Positions 36,633 through 49,318 of a DNA stretch of 64,000 nucleotides are shown piece after piece (the first letter of the stretch is position 1; each line of letters begins with the position of its first letter). The notes under the pieces were generated by a model. The model did no database searches and was not told where the DNA came from. It was given only the letters and a program-made list of their open reading frames with translations. The stretch comes from Adineta vaga (lineage: Eukaryota > Rotifera), in contig CP075496.1 in assembly GCA_021613535.1 (NCBI GenBank), positions 11,408,001 through 11,472,000 on the forward strand, in the 5' to 3' direction. The position numbers and the translations under genes were made by a program.

Positions 36633-38525
36633 TCTTCGTTTTTCTACAAATGAAAAGATAGTTGAAGAAGAAAATGAACGTGAAAATCGATCTAATTGAT
36701 CTTATATATCTGTAGGTGAATTTTTTTTCTTATTTCTCATATTCAAATTCAACCAACAAGAATATTTCTCTCTTTCAATTAAGAAAATATACAGCCAATA
36801 GTTATTGATTTAGTTCCGTCAATTTTGAACATCATCAACAGCTTGAAAGAAGAAAAGGAGAAAGAAGAGACATCATTAAGAATGACGAAATTATCTGCTG
36901 GTGCACAAGCTGGAACGAATCGAATATTTGAATTTTTTTTGAAAATAGACAAAAAACGTGTTACAAACATAATTATTGAAAAAGTTCGTTGGATCGAAGT
37001 ATCAAATTTAAAATAAGACTTTTAAACAAATAGAAAAATGTCTTGAAAGATCTAATTTTTTTTTTTTCGTTAATACGTCCTTAATTATCATTAATCATCA
37101 TTAGTTTGAGAGATAATCCACTTTTGATTTCTTATAATGATGATAATCATTATGAATAGAAAATTGACTCTCTTTTTTCTGACAAAGAAAATGTTATAGA
37201 TCTATGCTGAATATATGGTTTTTAGTATTAGATTTCACAAGTTTGTTTTAGCGGCAGATTCAAAGTGGAAGACTATGGAAAGTCGAATTGACACATTGAA
37301 CTGTATTACACTTCATTAGAGAGAAGACGAACAATCATTGTAATTGTTCATTAATTGAAAAGTTATCTATCTTTCATTGACAAGCTGTGTAAAGGAGAAA
37401 TTTCCTTTCTCTAGTTTTTTTCCTCAATAAGTTCAAATAGGAATGCAATCTGGTGTATATTATTTCGTAGTCATTTGTTCCTCTTTCTAATGAGTGTGAA
37501 TCGTCGTTTGATGCTATGCATACAATGTCTATGATTGAAATACTCATTGTATAATATCGATGACTTTCTCAGCTTTATCAATGTATAGATACAAAGAAAA
37601 GAAAGATCATGATCGTGATGTCACTTTGTTGAAAACAGTGAAATGTTTAGAGAATAATGCACCGCTCTAATTGTCTTTTATCAGTTTAAACAATTGTAAA
37701 TAAGGAAAAAAAAGAAACAACAGAAGTCTATGTTATTATTTAGCAAAATATTGAGAAAGTGTAGGAAATTGTCTGAATGAATACAAGTTTTCTTTTTAAT
37801 TTTATTGAAATTAAGGAGTTGTTATATCTTCATTTTCTATATGGCAGAGAGATATGAGAGAAAAGCTGATAGATTATCGAATAGCGAACATTAAGCTTGA
37901 AAATTGATGAAGTATATAAGGGAGTGTAAGAGATTTCCGACTGGTACGCCTTGTTACCACAGACATTTTGTTAGCATAGTCATTGATTAATATTGTCAGT
38001 TGCGTTTGATTGCATAGTATATTTACTTCATATAGTATTTGTAAAAAAAGAACTTCCTTTTCAAAGAATGATAGGTATAAGTTCTAGTACAGAAAATCAA
38101 TCAAGTAACATGAGCCAGTTAGTAGATTATTCTCAGAAGCTGGAAATCGACAAAATATCGAGGACAAATCTAATACTTTTTCTCTAGATATTACTACGTA
38201 CTTTTCTCTGTCTTTGACTTTGGTTTGTCGATAGAGATCGCACATATCCAGTCACCATAGTAAGTAAAAAAGTTAACCCTTGTTTCTATTTCTCATTCAT
38301 GGCCGTTGTTGAATCGACATTCGACAATTCTCTACGTATTACAATCGTTAAAAAATGGGAAGAGAACAGAACGAGAATATTATCATCTGTGTTTGTATAA
38401 ACTGTATTTTGAATTGAAAAGCAGTTATCATGAAATGAATACTCTATTCGTATTTGTTCATATAAGATTTATCATTAAGTTCAAAGTAACAAACAATCAT
38501 CTCTTTTCATCGTTATAGATTTACA
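36633..38525. other. Divergent intergenic region, no gene seen
   Basis: About 1.9 kb upstream of both the homeobox gene (-) and the stefin-like gene (+), AT-rich. ORFs at 36825, 37993 and 38306 are short with no family signal. A pyrimidine-poor TATAG acceptor-like site lies at 38514-38518, just before the next start. Confidence 0.5.
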
Positions 38526-39127
38526 ATGTCCTCGACGAATGAAACAAACATTCGAACAAATGGAGATGGTCAAAGGTTGGTTATTGTTTACGTGAAATTT
38601 TCTTTGTAAATTCGCAATATTTTTCTCCTATAGTGAACCTCAACATCACATTCCATCATTGGTTTCTGTTACTCCCAATGCACGAGAAATATGGGAAGAT
38701 GTAAATATATATATATCTATATACAAAGTTTTCGTTTAATTCAAGTTTATTTCTTTCTAGTATCGTAATGCTATAGAAGCTAAAGCACAAAAATGTAAGA
38801 TTTCATACAGAAATATATATTGAATTATTTATATGCTTTTTAATACGACGCAGATTTTCCAATGCCAGCGACCTTTCAGATGGTGCCATTAAAAATGTCT
38901 ATCCTAGATGTTGAAGGAACAAAAACTTATTTTTTCAAAGTAAATTTTTTATTCTTTTTTTATATGATTATTTGATACTATTTTCATTCAAGGCTCGAGT
39001 ACCAAATAACAAATTTGTCAATGTTCGTGTTAGACTGTCGGGTAAAGCTGAATCTCGCGATAATCAAGTGTCTGTTGAATCACGTGCTAGTGGTGGTCTC
39101 GATGAAGAAATCACGAAAATCTTTTAG
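38526..39127 (+). CDS. Small stefin/cystatin-like protein (putative cysteine-protease inhibitor)
   Basis: A small protein of about 123 residues in five exons with introns of about 50-60 bp, starting MSSTNETNIRTNGDG and ending LDEEITKIF at 39127. No signal peptide. The order of features matches cytosolic stefins: a helix with PNAREIWEDYRNAIEAKAQK; a strand TFQMVPLKMS; a loop LDVEGTKTYFFKARV aligning with the QVVAGTNYFIKV block; a strand NNKFVNVRVRLSG; and an acidic C-terminal DEEITKIF matching DELTYF. In the inhibitory QxVxG loop the Gln is replaced by Leu (LDVEG), so activity could be weakened or altered. The N-terminal extension is longer than in vertebrate stefins. The assignment is based on remembered motif order, without a search. 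Confidence 0.6.
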
Positions 39128-40244
39128 GCATTGAACATTTATTTTTTGATGATAGGAAAAAGACAATAGTGTAGGTTCATTCATTTACTGTAGTTTTTGT
39201 TTCGTTTCAAAAACATCAATCAATGTCTATATCTGTTATCTAATTCTTGCTAGTTTTCTTTATCACATGTTAAAATTTGAAAAGCACAACGTTGAAATAA
39301 CAATAAATTATCCAAGCACTTTCTCCGGTGTCTGTCAGTTGTATTGTTCGAATATCATTTGTTTCCTTTTTCGAAATAAATATTCATAAACAGAATGAAC
39401 TTTCTTTGAAACATAATGTACGATTGAATTATTCATTGACATGAGTGCAAACAGGTACGCAAACTTTATCGGTAAGTAGAAGCAGTATCTCTGATAATCA
39501 TTTATTTCGTAGAAGAAAGAAGCAACTGCATATATATTTTGTCGATTTTCAATCATAAAAATCAATGAATAGATAATCCTTTTAAGCGATAATGGATGTT
39601 TATAGAAAGTCGATTTCATCAATTCTTTATTTCGATAAGTTATGAATACTCTAGCTTCATTTTGCTTGTGTATGTGTGCCCAAGAAGAAACGCTAATAGT
39701 ACTTGTTACAAGTACTTACATTACTCGCCTTAGGTATCATAGAGTTCAAGTGTACCGACAAAATGAACGATCAGTACATATTTCTATTTTAAAGAAAAAA
39801 AATAAGAAGTTCGTTTAATTATAAATCCGACTGAAGGTTCTTTTCTTAAGTATGAATCGGATATTATGAGAGTGCACATATCCAATGACACTGCAAAACT
39901 CTTCGAGGTCGTCACAGTGAAACATTTCATGTGATTTTATTGTTTATAAAGGTATTCATGATAACCCTCGACATTCACAAACAAACATATAGAAAATGAT
40001 ATAAGGATCGATAAGAGCGAAAATAAAGGAAAACAACTGTAAAGTATTCGTATGTGTTCATGACGAAGACCTGGAAAATGTTATCACAAAGAATGGATAT
40101 CGAAAGATATGAATAGAGAACGTATAGATATCTGCGCGCTAACTAACATAAACTAACTGATGTGAAAGAAGATATAAAAGAATCGTCTATTTTGATCGCG
40201 TCTTCATTCTGGAAAATAAACAGTAGTATACAAAACTTTGAATT
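39128..40244. other. Intergenic, no gene seen
   Basis: About 1.1 kb between two same-strand genes, AT-rich, with AATAAA at 39302-39307 as a possible poly(A) signal of the stefin-like gene. No further coding signal. Confidence 0.5.
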
Positions 40245-42860
40245 ATGTATCAAGTAAGCGGTTAGAAAAGAAGAATATCTATCGATTAATTTGCATTATT
40301 TTTCTTCAAGGTTTTCTTCCTCTTCGCTTTCTTAGCATTTACCGCTGGAACCTTATGGTGGTAAGTAAAATAGGAGATAAAACCACAAAACAATAATTAA
40401 TATTCTCCTCCATGATATTTAAGATGTTAACTCACAACGATCGTTCTCCAAGATACAAGAGAAAAATGTTGTTCAGCAACCATCAATCCGAAATACTAAG
40501 TAAACAAGCTTAATTTTTTTCAAATGTCTCATTCAAATTTACTTCTGTTTTTATATGATTGTAGTTTTCAACAAGAAGATGACAATCAACTTGTCGATTC
40601 ATTAGGCGGTGGCTATTCATTTTTTAAAAAACAACCAATCGTTGCAAGACCAGTTATTCAACAAAAATTAGCCATCAATGAACAACAAGTTCCAATTACA
40701 AGTTTCACTGATACAGCTGATCAATGGTCTGATTACACAAGAGCCAGTGCTTTCAAACACCAACCTAAAACACATATCGCTTCTGTTAACAAGGATCTTC
40801 ATATGTAAAATAATAATTTCAAGCATTGTACTTGAAATTTAATTCTTCATTTTCTAATATTTAGGAAAGATCAAGGAGCTTATGGTTCAGAACTTTCTCA
40901 AGAACAACAACCATTAATTCGTGATGCTCCTTCCTCATATGGTCAACAAGATTTACAACAAGTAAGAAATTTTCGGAACAACAAAAAAAGCACTATCACG
41001 TTTTTAAACATTAGTCATGGACATCTAAATCAAACGGTGGTTATGGTCAACAAGACGTACGAACATTGGTTCAACCACAACAACCATTAATCCGTGATGC
41101 TCCTTCGTCATATGGTCAACAAGATGTACAACAAGTAAGAAAAGCTGTCGAAACATTATTGACAATATTATCGTTTCTATTTCAATACTAGTCATGGACA
41201 CCTAAATCAAACGGTGGTTATGGTCAACAAGACGTACGAACATTAGTTCAACAACAACCATTGATTCGTGATGCTCCTTCGTCATATGGCCAACAAGATT
41301 TACAACAAGTAAGAAAAGGTCTCGAAACATTATTGACAAAATTGTTGTTGTTTTTAAATGCTAGTCATGGGCACCTAAATCAAACAGTGGCTATGGACAA
41401 CAAGATGTACGAACATTAGTTCAACAACAACCATTGATTGGTGATATTTCTTCAACACAAGGTCAACAAGGTTTACAACAAGTAAGAAAAGCTCTCGAAA
41501 CATTATTGACAATATTGTTGTTCTTTTTAAAAACTAGTCATGGACACCTAAATCAAACAGTGGTTATGGTCAACAAGACGTACGAACATTAGTTCAACAA
41601 CAACCATTGATTGGTGATGTTTCTTCAACACAAGGTCAACAAGGTTTACAACAAGTAAGAAAAGCTGTCGAAACATTATTGACAATATTGTTGTTCTTTT
41701 TAAAAACTAGTCGTGGACACCTAAATCAAACAGTGGTTATGGACAACAAGATGTACGAACATTGGTTCAACCACAACAACCATTAATCCGTGATGCTCCT
41801 TCCTCATACGGTCAACAAGATGTACAACAAGTAAGAAAAGCTCTCGAAACCGGATTCATAATATTGTTGTTCATTTTAAAAACTAGTCATGGACACCTAA
41901 ATCAAACAGTGGTTATGGTCAACAAGACGTACGAACATTAGTTCAACAACAACCATTGATTGGTGATATTTCTTCAACACAAGGTCAACAAGATTTACAA
42001 CAAGTAAGAAAAGCTGTCGAATCATTATTGACAATATTGTTGTTCTTTTTAAAAACTAGTCATGGACACCTAAATCAAACAGTGGTTATGGACAACAAGA
42101 TGTACGAACATTGGTTCAACCACAACAACCGTTGATTCGTGATGCTCCTTCCTCATATGGACAACAAGATGTACGAACATTGGTTCAACCACAACAACCA
42201 TTAATCCGTGATGCTCCTTCCTCATATGGACAACAAGATGTACGAACATTGGTTCAACCACAACAACCGTTGATTCGTGATGCTTCTTCCTCACAAGGTC
42301 AACAAGTAAGAAATTTTCGAAACAACTAAAAGAGCACTATTACGTTTTTATATATTAGCCATGGACACCTAAATCAAACAGTGGTTATGGTCAACAAGAC
42401 GTACGAACATTAGTTCAACAACAACCATTGATTCGTGATGCTTCTTCGTCACAAGGTCAACAAGATTTACAACAAGTAAGAAAAGCTCTCGAAACAGTAT
42501 TCACAGTATTGTTGTTGTTTTTAAATGCTAGTCATGGGCACCTAAATCAAACAGTGGTTATGGTCAACAAACACAACCAGCTTTCAATGACTTCATGAGC
42601 CAAAAAAGCCTTGGTCAAAACATCCATCAAAGAGTTTCAGGTCCAACGGTAAATGCTGGTCAAATCGCTCAACCATCATGGAGGTATAGTTTATCACAAT
42701 AATGATCAGTTCCTATAGATAAATGTTTGTTTCTCATCGATATAGTACTCAAGAATCTGAACTTCCACAACGTGGTTCTTCAATGATTGCATCACGTACT
42801 TTTACTCAATCACAACCAATTACGCAAAGATCTGACAGTGGTTCATTTGGTGGCTGGTAA
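40245..42860 (+). CDS. Secreted Gln-rich repeat protein encoded by tandem exon units
   Basis: Unrecognised. Exon 1 (MYQ, 40245-40253) joins exon 2 at 40311-40360, giving MYQVFFLFAFLAFTAGTLWC, a typical signal peptide, so the protein is probably secreted. Exon 3 (40565-40804) reads FQQEDDNQLVDSLGGGYSFF and onward. Then come nine repeat-bearing exons starting at 41015, 41192, 41365, 41538, 41711, 41887, 42060, 42359 and 42532, each opening SWTPKSNGGYGQQ or a close variant. The first eight continue DVRTLVQ, QQPLIRDAPSSYGQQD or QQPLIGDISSTQGQQ, and end LQQ or VQQ; the ninth goes into unique sequence (TQPAFNDFMSQKSLGQN). Exons are 117 or 120 bp in phase 0, so copies add or drop out without frameshift. 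The last exon ends RSDSGSFGGW, stop 42858-42860. The composition suggests an extracellular structural or adhesive protein; this is inference. Confidence 0.8.
41015..42658 (+). repeat. Tandem array of about 173-bp exon-plus-intron units
   Basis: Nine direct units with start spacings 177, 173, 173, 173, 176, 173, 299 and 173 bp. Each holds an exon beginning TCATGGACACCTAAATCAAA (or a near variant) and a roughly 56-bp intron beginning GTAAGAAAAGCT and ending in a T-rich tract then CTAG. Introns are nearly as similar as exons. The exon at 42060-42305 also contains three 69-bp internal copies (starting at 42102, 42171 and 42240), which explains the 299-bp spacing. Confidence 0.9.
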
Positions 42861-43107
42861 ACAGTAACAATCGAGCAAAAAATGTTTGCATTTTGAAGCC
42901 GTTTGTAAAGTGTTAAACTTCGTTTATCTGCTTTCATTAGTTTTTATTTCTCTGATTCTTTCGTTTTGTTTTTACATTAAAGATAAAAAGGAAAAAAAAC
43001 AACTACACCAATACTAGTTAAAAATTTCTATATACAAAAGAAAAAAATCGAGTATAACTAGATGAAATAAGGTGAAAAGGAAATGTTTAAATAGTGAAAT
43101 ATCAATC
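42861..43107. other. Short convergent gap
   Basis: About 250 bp between two convergent stops; AT-rich 3' UTR-like sequence with A-rich runs. Confidence 0.5.
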
Positions 43108-45322
43108 TCAAAAATTGTGTTCATTTAATAAGTTTTCGGGTAATTCAATGCCTAAACGGCGAAGTGTCTGCTGAAGATCTTCACCTTTAAAATAAGAAAA
43201 GTAATGAAATAGATCGTGAATTCAATTATTATCTTAGATACATACCTGAATTCATATAAAATGGTGTAACATTTTCTTCAACTAAAACATCCTCTTCTTG
43301 AACATCATCATCCATATGAGCAGGTATTACTGATGATGATTGCATCACTTCAATATCATCTTCTTCAATATGTTGTTGTTTAATATTTTCATCATTATCA
43401 TTATTATCATTATTCTCGATCATGTTTTGATGTTCTCGTTGATCATCATCCACTGTTATTGTTGCTGATGGTAATTCATAATCTGCTTCAACAGTTGTCG
43501 TTGCTCCCATTGTTGAACCAAATGATTGTGGTGGATTCTAGATATGAATTAGTTTGAAATTAGAAGAGACAATTATTTACTTACAAGATCTTCCACAACA
43601 CCAACAGCTCGAGCTTGTTGAAGAACAAGTTCTGGATCATATAACTGTGAACCATAACGAGTTAAATAAAGTTGTGGATCTTCACGAGTAACAGCTTGTT
43701 TTTGAAAATTACGTATAATATTTGCATGAACTGGTTCATAACTAAACAAAAACAAAACAAGAGTAAAGATTTGCCTGAAACTAATAAAAAGAAATCAAAT
43801 CTGACGTTATGATAACATTTTTTGGTTGTGTAAATTGTTTCGTTTTTGGTGCACGTTGTACAACCACTTTACGCTTTTGATTTATAATTTCATAAGGTAA
43901 CCAACGTTCAATAATAATATCACGTGGTTTAGATGGTAACGGTGGTAAACGTTCAATAATCACAGCTCGTGGTGGTGCAGGTTCAGGTGGTAATTGTCTA
44001 TAAAAAAGAATTATTTGATATTAAGAAAACCAATAGAAATTTCCTTTGTTTTTATTTTTACTAACCGTGTAATTACTTTTGGTGCAAGAGTTGGTGGAAC
44101 TTGAGGTGGTTTTTCACGAATAATAAGTGGTGGTGGTGTTTTTGGTGGAGTTGGACGTTCTAAGATAGAAGAAAAAAGTATATACATAAATAAATATAAA
44201 AAGAGAAAAGGTGAAGAAAATTCATTTACGTTTAATCACTAAAGGAGGAAGTGGTGATGGTTGTGGAGCATGTACCTAAAAGACAAAACAATGAAGAATA
44301 TATAGTAGATCTAAAAGAGTAATGATGATTTGAGAAAAATTTACCTCTTTGATAATGAGTGGACCAGCATTAGGTATAGGTGGTGGTTGTAAAAATCGAA
44401 CAATAATATTCTGTTTGTAAGTCACTGAATGAGAACCTTTACGTTGAATAATTTGAGGATCTGGATCATGAAAAATTTTTCCAGCAGGATCTAAATAAAA
44501 ATTGTTCATCTTTAGAGAAAATAATCAATGATGAAAATCTTTACTTGAATATTGTTGATCTGTTTCATTATTATTATTATTCATATTCATTGTTGGCATT
44601 GAGCCCATATCTTGATTATCAGCAGTTAAATTCATTGTTAATGATGCTGTATCTGTTGAATCTAAAGGAATATGTTCAGCTGTTATTGAAACACCATTAT
44701 GATCAGGTAGATCCATTGGTAATGATGTCATTTGTGATGTTGTTATTGGCGGAGGTGGTGGTGGTGGTGCTGTTGTTATATGATTATTCATATTGTTACT
44801 ATGTGGCGATGATGCTTTTTTTGATGGCATTGTTGTATAATCTTGTTGACGATTGATTTCAAATATAATATCATTACTTGTTGTTGAAATACTTGTTGAT
44901 TTTCTCATCGAACTAGTTTCTGATAAATGATGTTTAAGATTTAATTTTGTTACACCATGATAGTTTTCATAAGGTGTTAAATAACTGTGTGACATTGTAT
45001 TGTATAAACCTGTACTGTAAAGATCGAAATCCGTTGGTATTGTCATTGGTAAAACCGATGGTAATGGACTAAGATCATTATTATTATCAAATGATGTTAA
45101 ACCACCTATACCAAACATATCCGGTGTTGGATAAAATAATGGTGATGGATCTTGGTTGAAAAAGTTGTTGTCAGATGACGATGTTAATTGTGATTCAAAT
45201 TGCGTCATGCCATTACCTGGTTCAGATATATAATTTCCAGCCATACCTAAAACACCGCCACTGGCAGCTTTATTAACTTCATCGAGAATACGTTGAATAG
45301 TTGGATCTCCAAGTATAGCCAT
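43108..45322 (-). CDS. Pro-rich protein with repeated Ile/Val-Arg motifs, unrecognised
   Basis: I cannot name this gene. The start is ATG 45320-45322 (MAILGDPTIQRILDEVNKAA). The N-terminal third is Ser/Asn/Thr-rich, with a polyproline run near 44750. The centre, spread over several small exons, repeats a Pro tract followed by a hydrophobic-basic block: GPLIIKE, PPLVIKR, PPPLIIREKPP, APKVITR, RAVIIERLPPLPSKPRDIII, ERWLPYEIINQKRKVVVQRA and PKNVIITYEP. A more compact block follows (TREDPQLYLTRYGSQLYDPE, LVLQQARAVGVVEDL), then an acidic Asp/Glu/Asn-rich part, and a final exon ending RRLGIELPENLLNEHNF with a stop at 43108-43110. The alternating Pro/Val-Ile-charged pattern recalls alveolin-type cytoskeletal repeats, only as an analogy. 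No signal peptide or membrane segment. Confidence 0.7.
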
Positions 45323-47311
45323 GAGTATAATAAATGAGATCAAATTTGTTTTGATAAGACAGTTGAAACAATGGCGCGTCTATTAACCTTTACCAAGTAT
45401 ATTGTTTCTTTTTTGCGATGTTTCTCACGCCTAAAACTGAATAGATATGAACGTGTCTGTATAGACGTGTGTGTAACGTTCGCTCTTCTAACAAATAATC
45501 ACTGAACCGTGGTAGGATACATGAACGATAGAAGATGACGGACTCTCCTTTTTTTCGTAGCTCATTAATAGACCATGGTTCATGCTTGTCGACACTAGAC
45601 AATATATTTTGTGGTAATAAACGAAGGTACAACCATGTCATTTTTCTCTTGCTCAAATCAATCTAATGATAACTAACATTAAACGAGTCTTATTCATGTC
45701 CAACATTTGAAAAGAATGTCATCTTCGATTTGTCATCTGTCATTTATCTGATAACAATGTGCATATACATAGATGTAATAAAATTATTTATATAAAAAAT
45801 ATTACAAATAAATTATATTATTTGTTTCTTCGAAGAATATTCATTGAATAGATACATAAATAAATAATAGCCGATCTTTATCAGTTATATTTGATTTCAT
45901 TTTCAAAATTTCAAAGCATTTCTTCAGTGAATTTAAATTTTACATGGTAATTATTAAATTGAATGTTTACATAAGATCGTAGATATGAATTGTCATTGAA
46001 GTATCGATGCATATATGTAATCATGCAATATTTTTCTCATTTACATTTGTCTTTCAAAGACTAATTGAATAATTCATCACATATACAAGAAAAAGACAAT
46101 AAATTGAACACGATACATAAACAAGCCGTATATATTGTTATTGTTTCTCAGCTATTAAGAAAAGTATATGTAAATATATGAATGAGAACACGACATCCTT
46201 TGATTTCCTGTCCTAATTTATTTCTTTCTTGGTCACTTTTACTGATTATTAATATGTTTAGAAGACAGGATAATAACATGCTTTCACACTCAATTGACAC
46301 AGACAGTGAACAATGTCTGTATAATTTGTGTACATGTATTCAGTTTTATATACATATATATAGATATATACTTTTTTTTTCATCATATTGAAAATTATCA
46401 TGATGAGTACAATCGTTCATTAATGATCGTAACGATTGATAACAAATAGGTCAATATAAAGATGTTATTCTCTATCAGATCAATACATCGACACTTAACA
46501 TTTCATTCTTCTTTTTGTTGTAATATTTTAATAATTATTTCGTCTTTCGAATTTAAATTTTCTTTTGATAGTATTTCGTTTTCATTAATTGATCATTTGA
46601 ATATGACGAACAAATTGATATGGTGACATAACAAGTCAGTATTGAATCTTTATATGAAATATATGAATGAAACAGTTCGAAAGAATAAAATAATCAAATG
46701 ATAATTATAGGTTTGATTTAATGAGACTATGTAACATTTATCGATCTTTGATGTTTTCAAATGTAAAAGAATAAGAGAAGAAAGAAAATCAAGATCAGAT
46801 ATGTTTGATAGCGATATCTAACATTTAAATATACATTAACGGATATGTTTTTCAATTATTTAAGAAAAATAAATAAGAATAAATAAATTTCATTCTAGTA
46901 AATAAGAAATGATATCAAGTGATTAGATAGAAGACTTTCTATTTCTATTGGATCGAAGAAACAAAGAAAGAAAGAAATATATATATATATCTATACATAC
47001 ATATATCATCTAGTTAGTCTATTCATCATATGTTTGTACTTGAAATCAACTGATCAGTAAATTATGTGTAAGTGAAAGTTTTTTATTATAAGATTTGTTT
47101 GTTTTTATGAGACTATGTGAAAATTGATAGTTCTAATGAAAAGTTTCAAATTGAATAAACTTTAATCGTAAATATAAATTGTAGGTGTGATTATTATCTC
47201 TCTCTTTATTCAAGCGAATTGATTTGTCCTTTATCTCTGATGAAATTTAATGAAATCATCGATATGAAAAGATAATAAATCTACATTGAAATTTTAGATT
47301 TATGCGTATGT
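45323..47311. other. Divergent intergenic region, no gene seen
   Basis: About 2.0 kb of AT-rich DNA between a (-) and a (+) gene. Short TA/TATG runs occur (near 46350-46370 and 46978-46990). ORFs at 45390-45656 (-) and 46182-46391 (+) have no family signal. A pyrimidine-AG site (AG at 47296-47297) sits 14 bp before the STIM start. Confidence 0.5.
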
Positions 47312-49318
47312 ATGGAGAAAATTGTCACTTTAATTACTGTTTGTCTTGTGATACTTGGATATTATTCTCGACCAACTGAACAGAACAATGCTATTGCTTA
47401 CAATATTCCGGATCCAGGTATATTGATTGAAAATTTGATTTTATAGAAAAAATTCCATGTTTATTTGGTTTTTCGTTTTTTTATAGAATGTACAGGAGTT
47501 TTTAACCTTTGTACTGATTCAGATAAAGAACGACTTGGTCGTCTAGCAATTCGTGCAATACATGAACAAATGGATGATGATAAAGATGGATTAATTGAAC
47601 CATCGGAAAGTACTGATGTAAGATTTTCAATTGATTTTTTAAATATTATTCAAAACTGATATTTTATCTATATAATTAGTTTATTCAAGATGAATTAGAA
47701 TCAAAAACAGATGCTATACGACATAAAAAATTTCAGAGTATAAATATACATATTACTTTCGATGATTTATGGACTCAATGGCAAAATAATCCAGGTTTAA
47801 TTCTATATTCATTTTTCAGTTCAAATAGAAATCATTTCATTGTCTTTATCTTTTCAGTTTATAATTGGACTACGGATCATGTTGTTGATTGGCTAGTAAA
47901 TTTTGTTCATTTACCACAATATGTTGAAAATTTTCGTCGTAATCAATTTGATGGTAGAATGATACCAAGGTTTGATTAAATAGATTTAGAGTTTTTTGAA
48001 AGTCAATTTTTGTTTTGTGATAAATCCATTTGTTTGTAGGATAGCTGCAAATGAAAAATTGTACATTTCATCAATAATGCATATTCGAGATGTACGCGAT
48101 AAACGACGACTAATTATTAAAGCAACTGATATCGTACTATTTGGACCTCCACAACGTATGTAATCAAATCTTTGTTCGAGCGACTGCAAGACAAGCAGAG
48201 TGGTTTTTTTTGTTTTAATAATATTTTTCTTTCTTTCGTAGATACTGATAATTTAATTAAAGATATGATTTTGGTATCAGCATTATTTGTATCTATCGGC
48301 GGATGTATTTATGCATTTCTTCGTCAACGTCGAACGCAAGAAAATATGAATATTATGTTGAAAGAACTCGAAACTTTACAACAAGCCGAAGGCAATTTGA
48401 TTGCTGTAACTGAAAAGTAATAAAACAGCTACAGTTTACATGTTCAAAGATATACTCGATGTGTTTTCTAGAATGCGAACACGAGAACATGGATCGAACG
48501 AAAGGAAAATATATGTCAATCAAAACCTGTTGCATAAATGGCTTCTTGAAGTTCAACACACAAAAGTATGAAGAAAAACGTAGAGGAATTTGTTCTTTTG
48601 AGAATCTTTCATTTGATTTAGGAAGAAGCTGATCGATTCCGTAAACGTCGCGATTCAGCGGTTGATCATGAAAAGCAGTTAAGTTTAGCTTTACAAGAAA
48701 TTGAACAAGTAGAAATTTTATTAATTCTTAATCTGCAAATAGAAAATTTGATTCTAAATTTCAGTTACAAATTGCCTTACGTCAAGCAGAAGAACATGCT
48801 AAACATCAATCTTATGAACCACCAAATGAATTAGTTGATTTACTTAGACGTACTTATCATAATGAAGAAATATCATTTGAAACGAAAAGAAAATTAGCTG
48901 AAACAGCTTTAACAACAGCACGTGATCAAGTAAAAATATCTTGAAATAAATCTTCTTTCAACTATTAAAATTACTTTGTCTTGATTTCTTAGATGAATAA
49001 AATTTCCAAAATGCAAAAAGGTTTTTTTGGTGCTGTACGTATTGCACATACAAATTGTATAGATAATGCTGGTGAATTAATCAATGCTGCAAAGTAAAAT
49101 AAAGAAAAACTATAAAATCTTTGAATTCTATACAAATCAAATCTTTTTCTAGAGATCGTTTAATGGTCATTCATGATGAATATGAAGAACGTGAACAACG
49201 TTGGACTCGTATTGCTTCTCTACTAAATCGTGATGATTTTATTACATCTGGATCAACAACAGTAACATCAACACCTGTAACATATCGTGGAAAAGATTCA
49301 CCTCGACTTCGTACTTAA
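47312..49318 (+). CDS. STIM: Stromal interaction molecule (STIM), copy A, short C-terminus
   Basis: ER Ca2+ sensor that activates Orai channels in store-operated entry. The start at 47312 gives a signal peptide (MEKIVTLITVCLVILGYYSR). Next are the luminal Cys pair ECTGVFNLC with the C-x6-C spacing of STIM1, a canonical EF loop DDDKDGLIEPSE, and hidden-EF/SAM sequence VYNWTTDHVVDWLVNFVHLP. The TM segment near 48270-48320 (MILVSALFVSIGGCIYAFLR) follows VLFGPPQ. The cytosolic CC1 begins RTQENMNIMLKELETLQQAE; the SOAR/CAD region reads SYEPPNELVDLLRRTYHNEE, MNKISKMQKGFFGAVRIAHT and ERWTRIASLLNR-like. The protein stops soon after (VTYRGKDSPRLRT), giving about 470 residues, without the Ser/Pro tail and the C-terminal polybasic segment. 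About 11 exons with short introns. Tail-to-tail with copy B. Confidence 0.93.

Noticed and set aside
40400-40500. Extra small exon between exons 2 and 3 of the Gln-rich repeat gene
   Set aside because: Candidate acceptors give a stop codon at the junction or the wrong phase for the next exon; a single intron from 40361 to 40564 keeps the frame.
42070-42294. Minus-strand repetitive ORF
   Set aside because: It is the antisense shadow of the 69-bp repeats inside the Gln-rich repeat exon.
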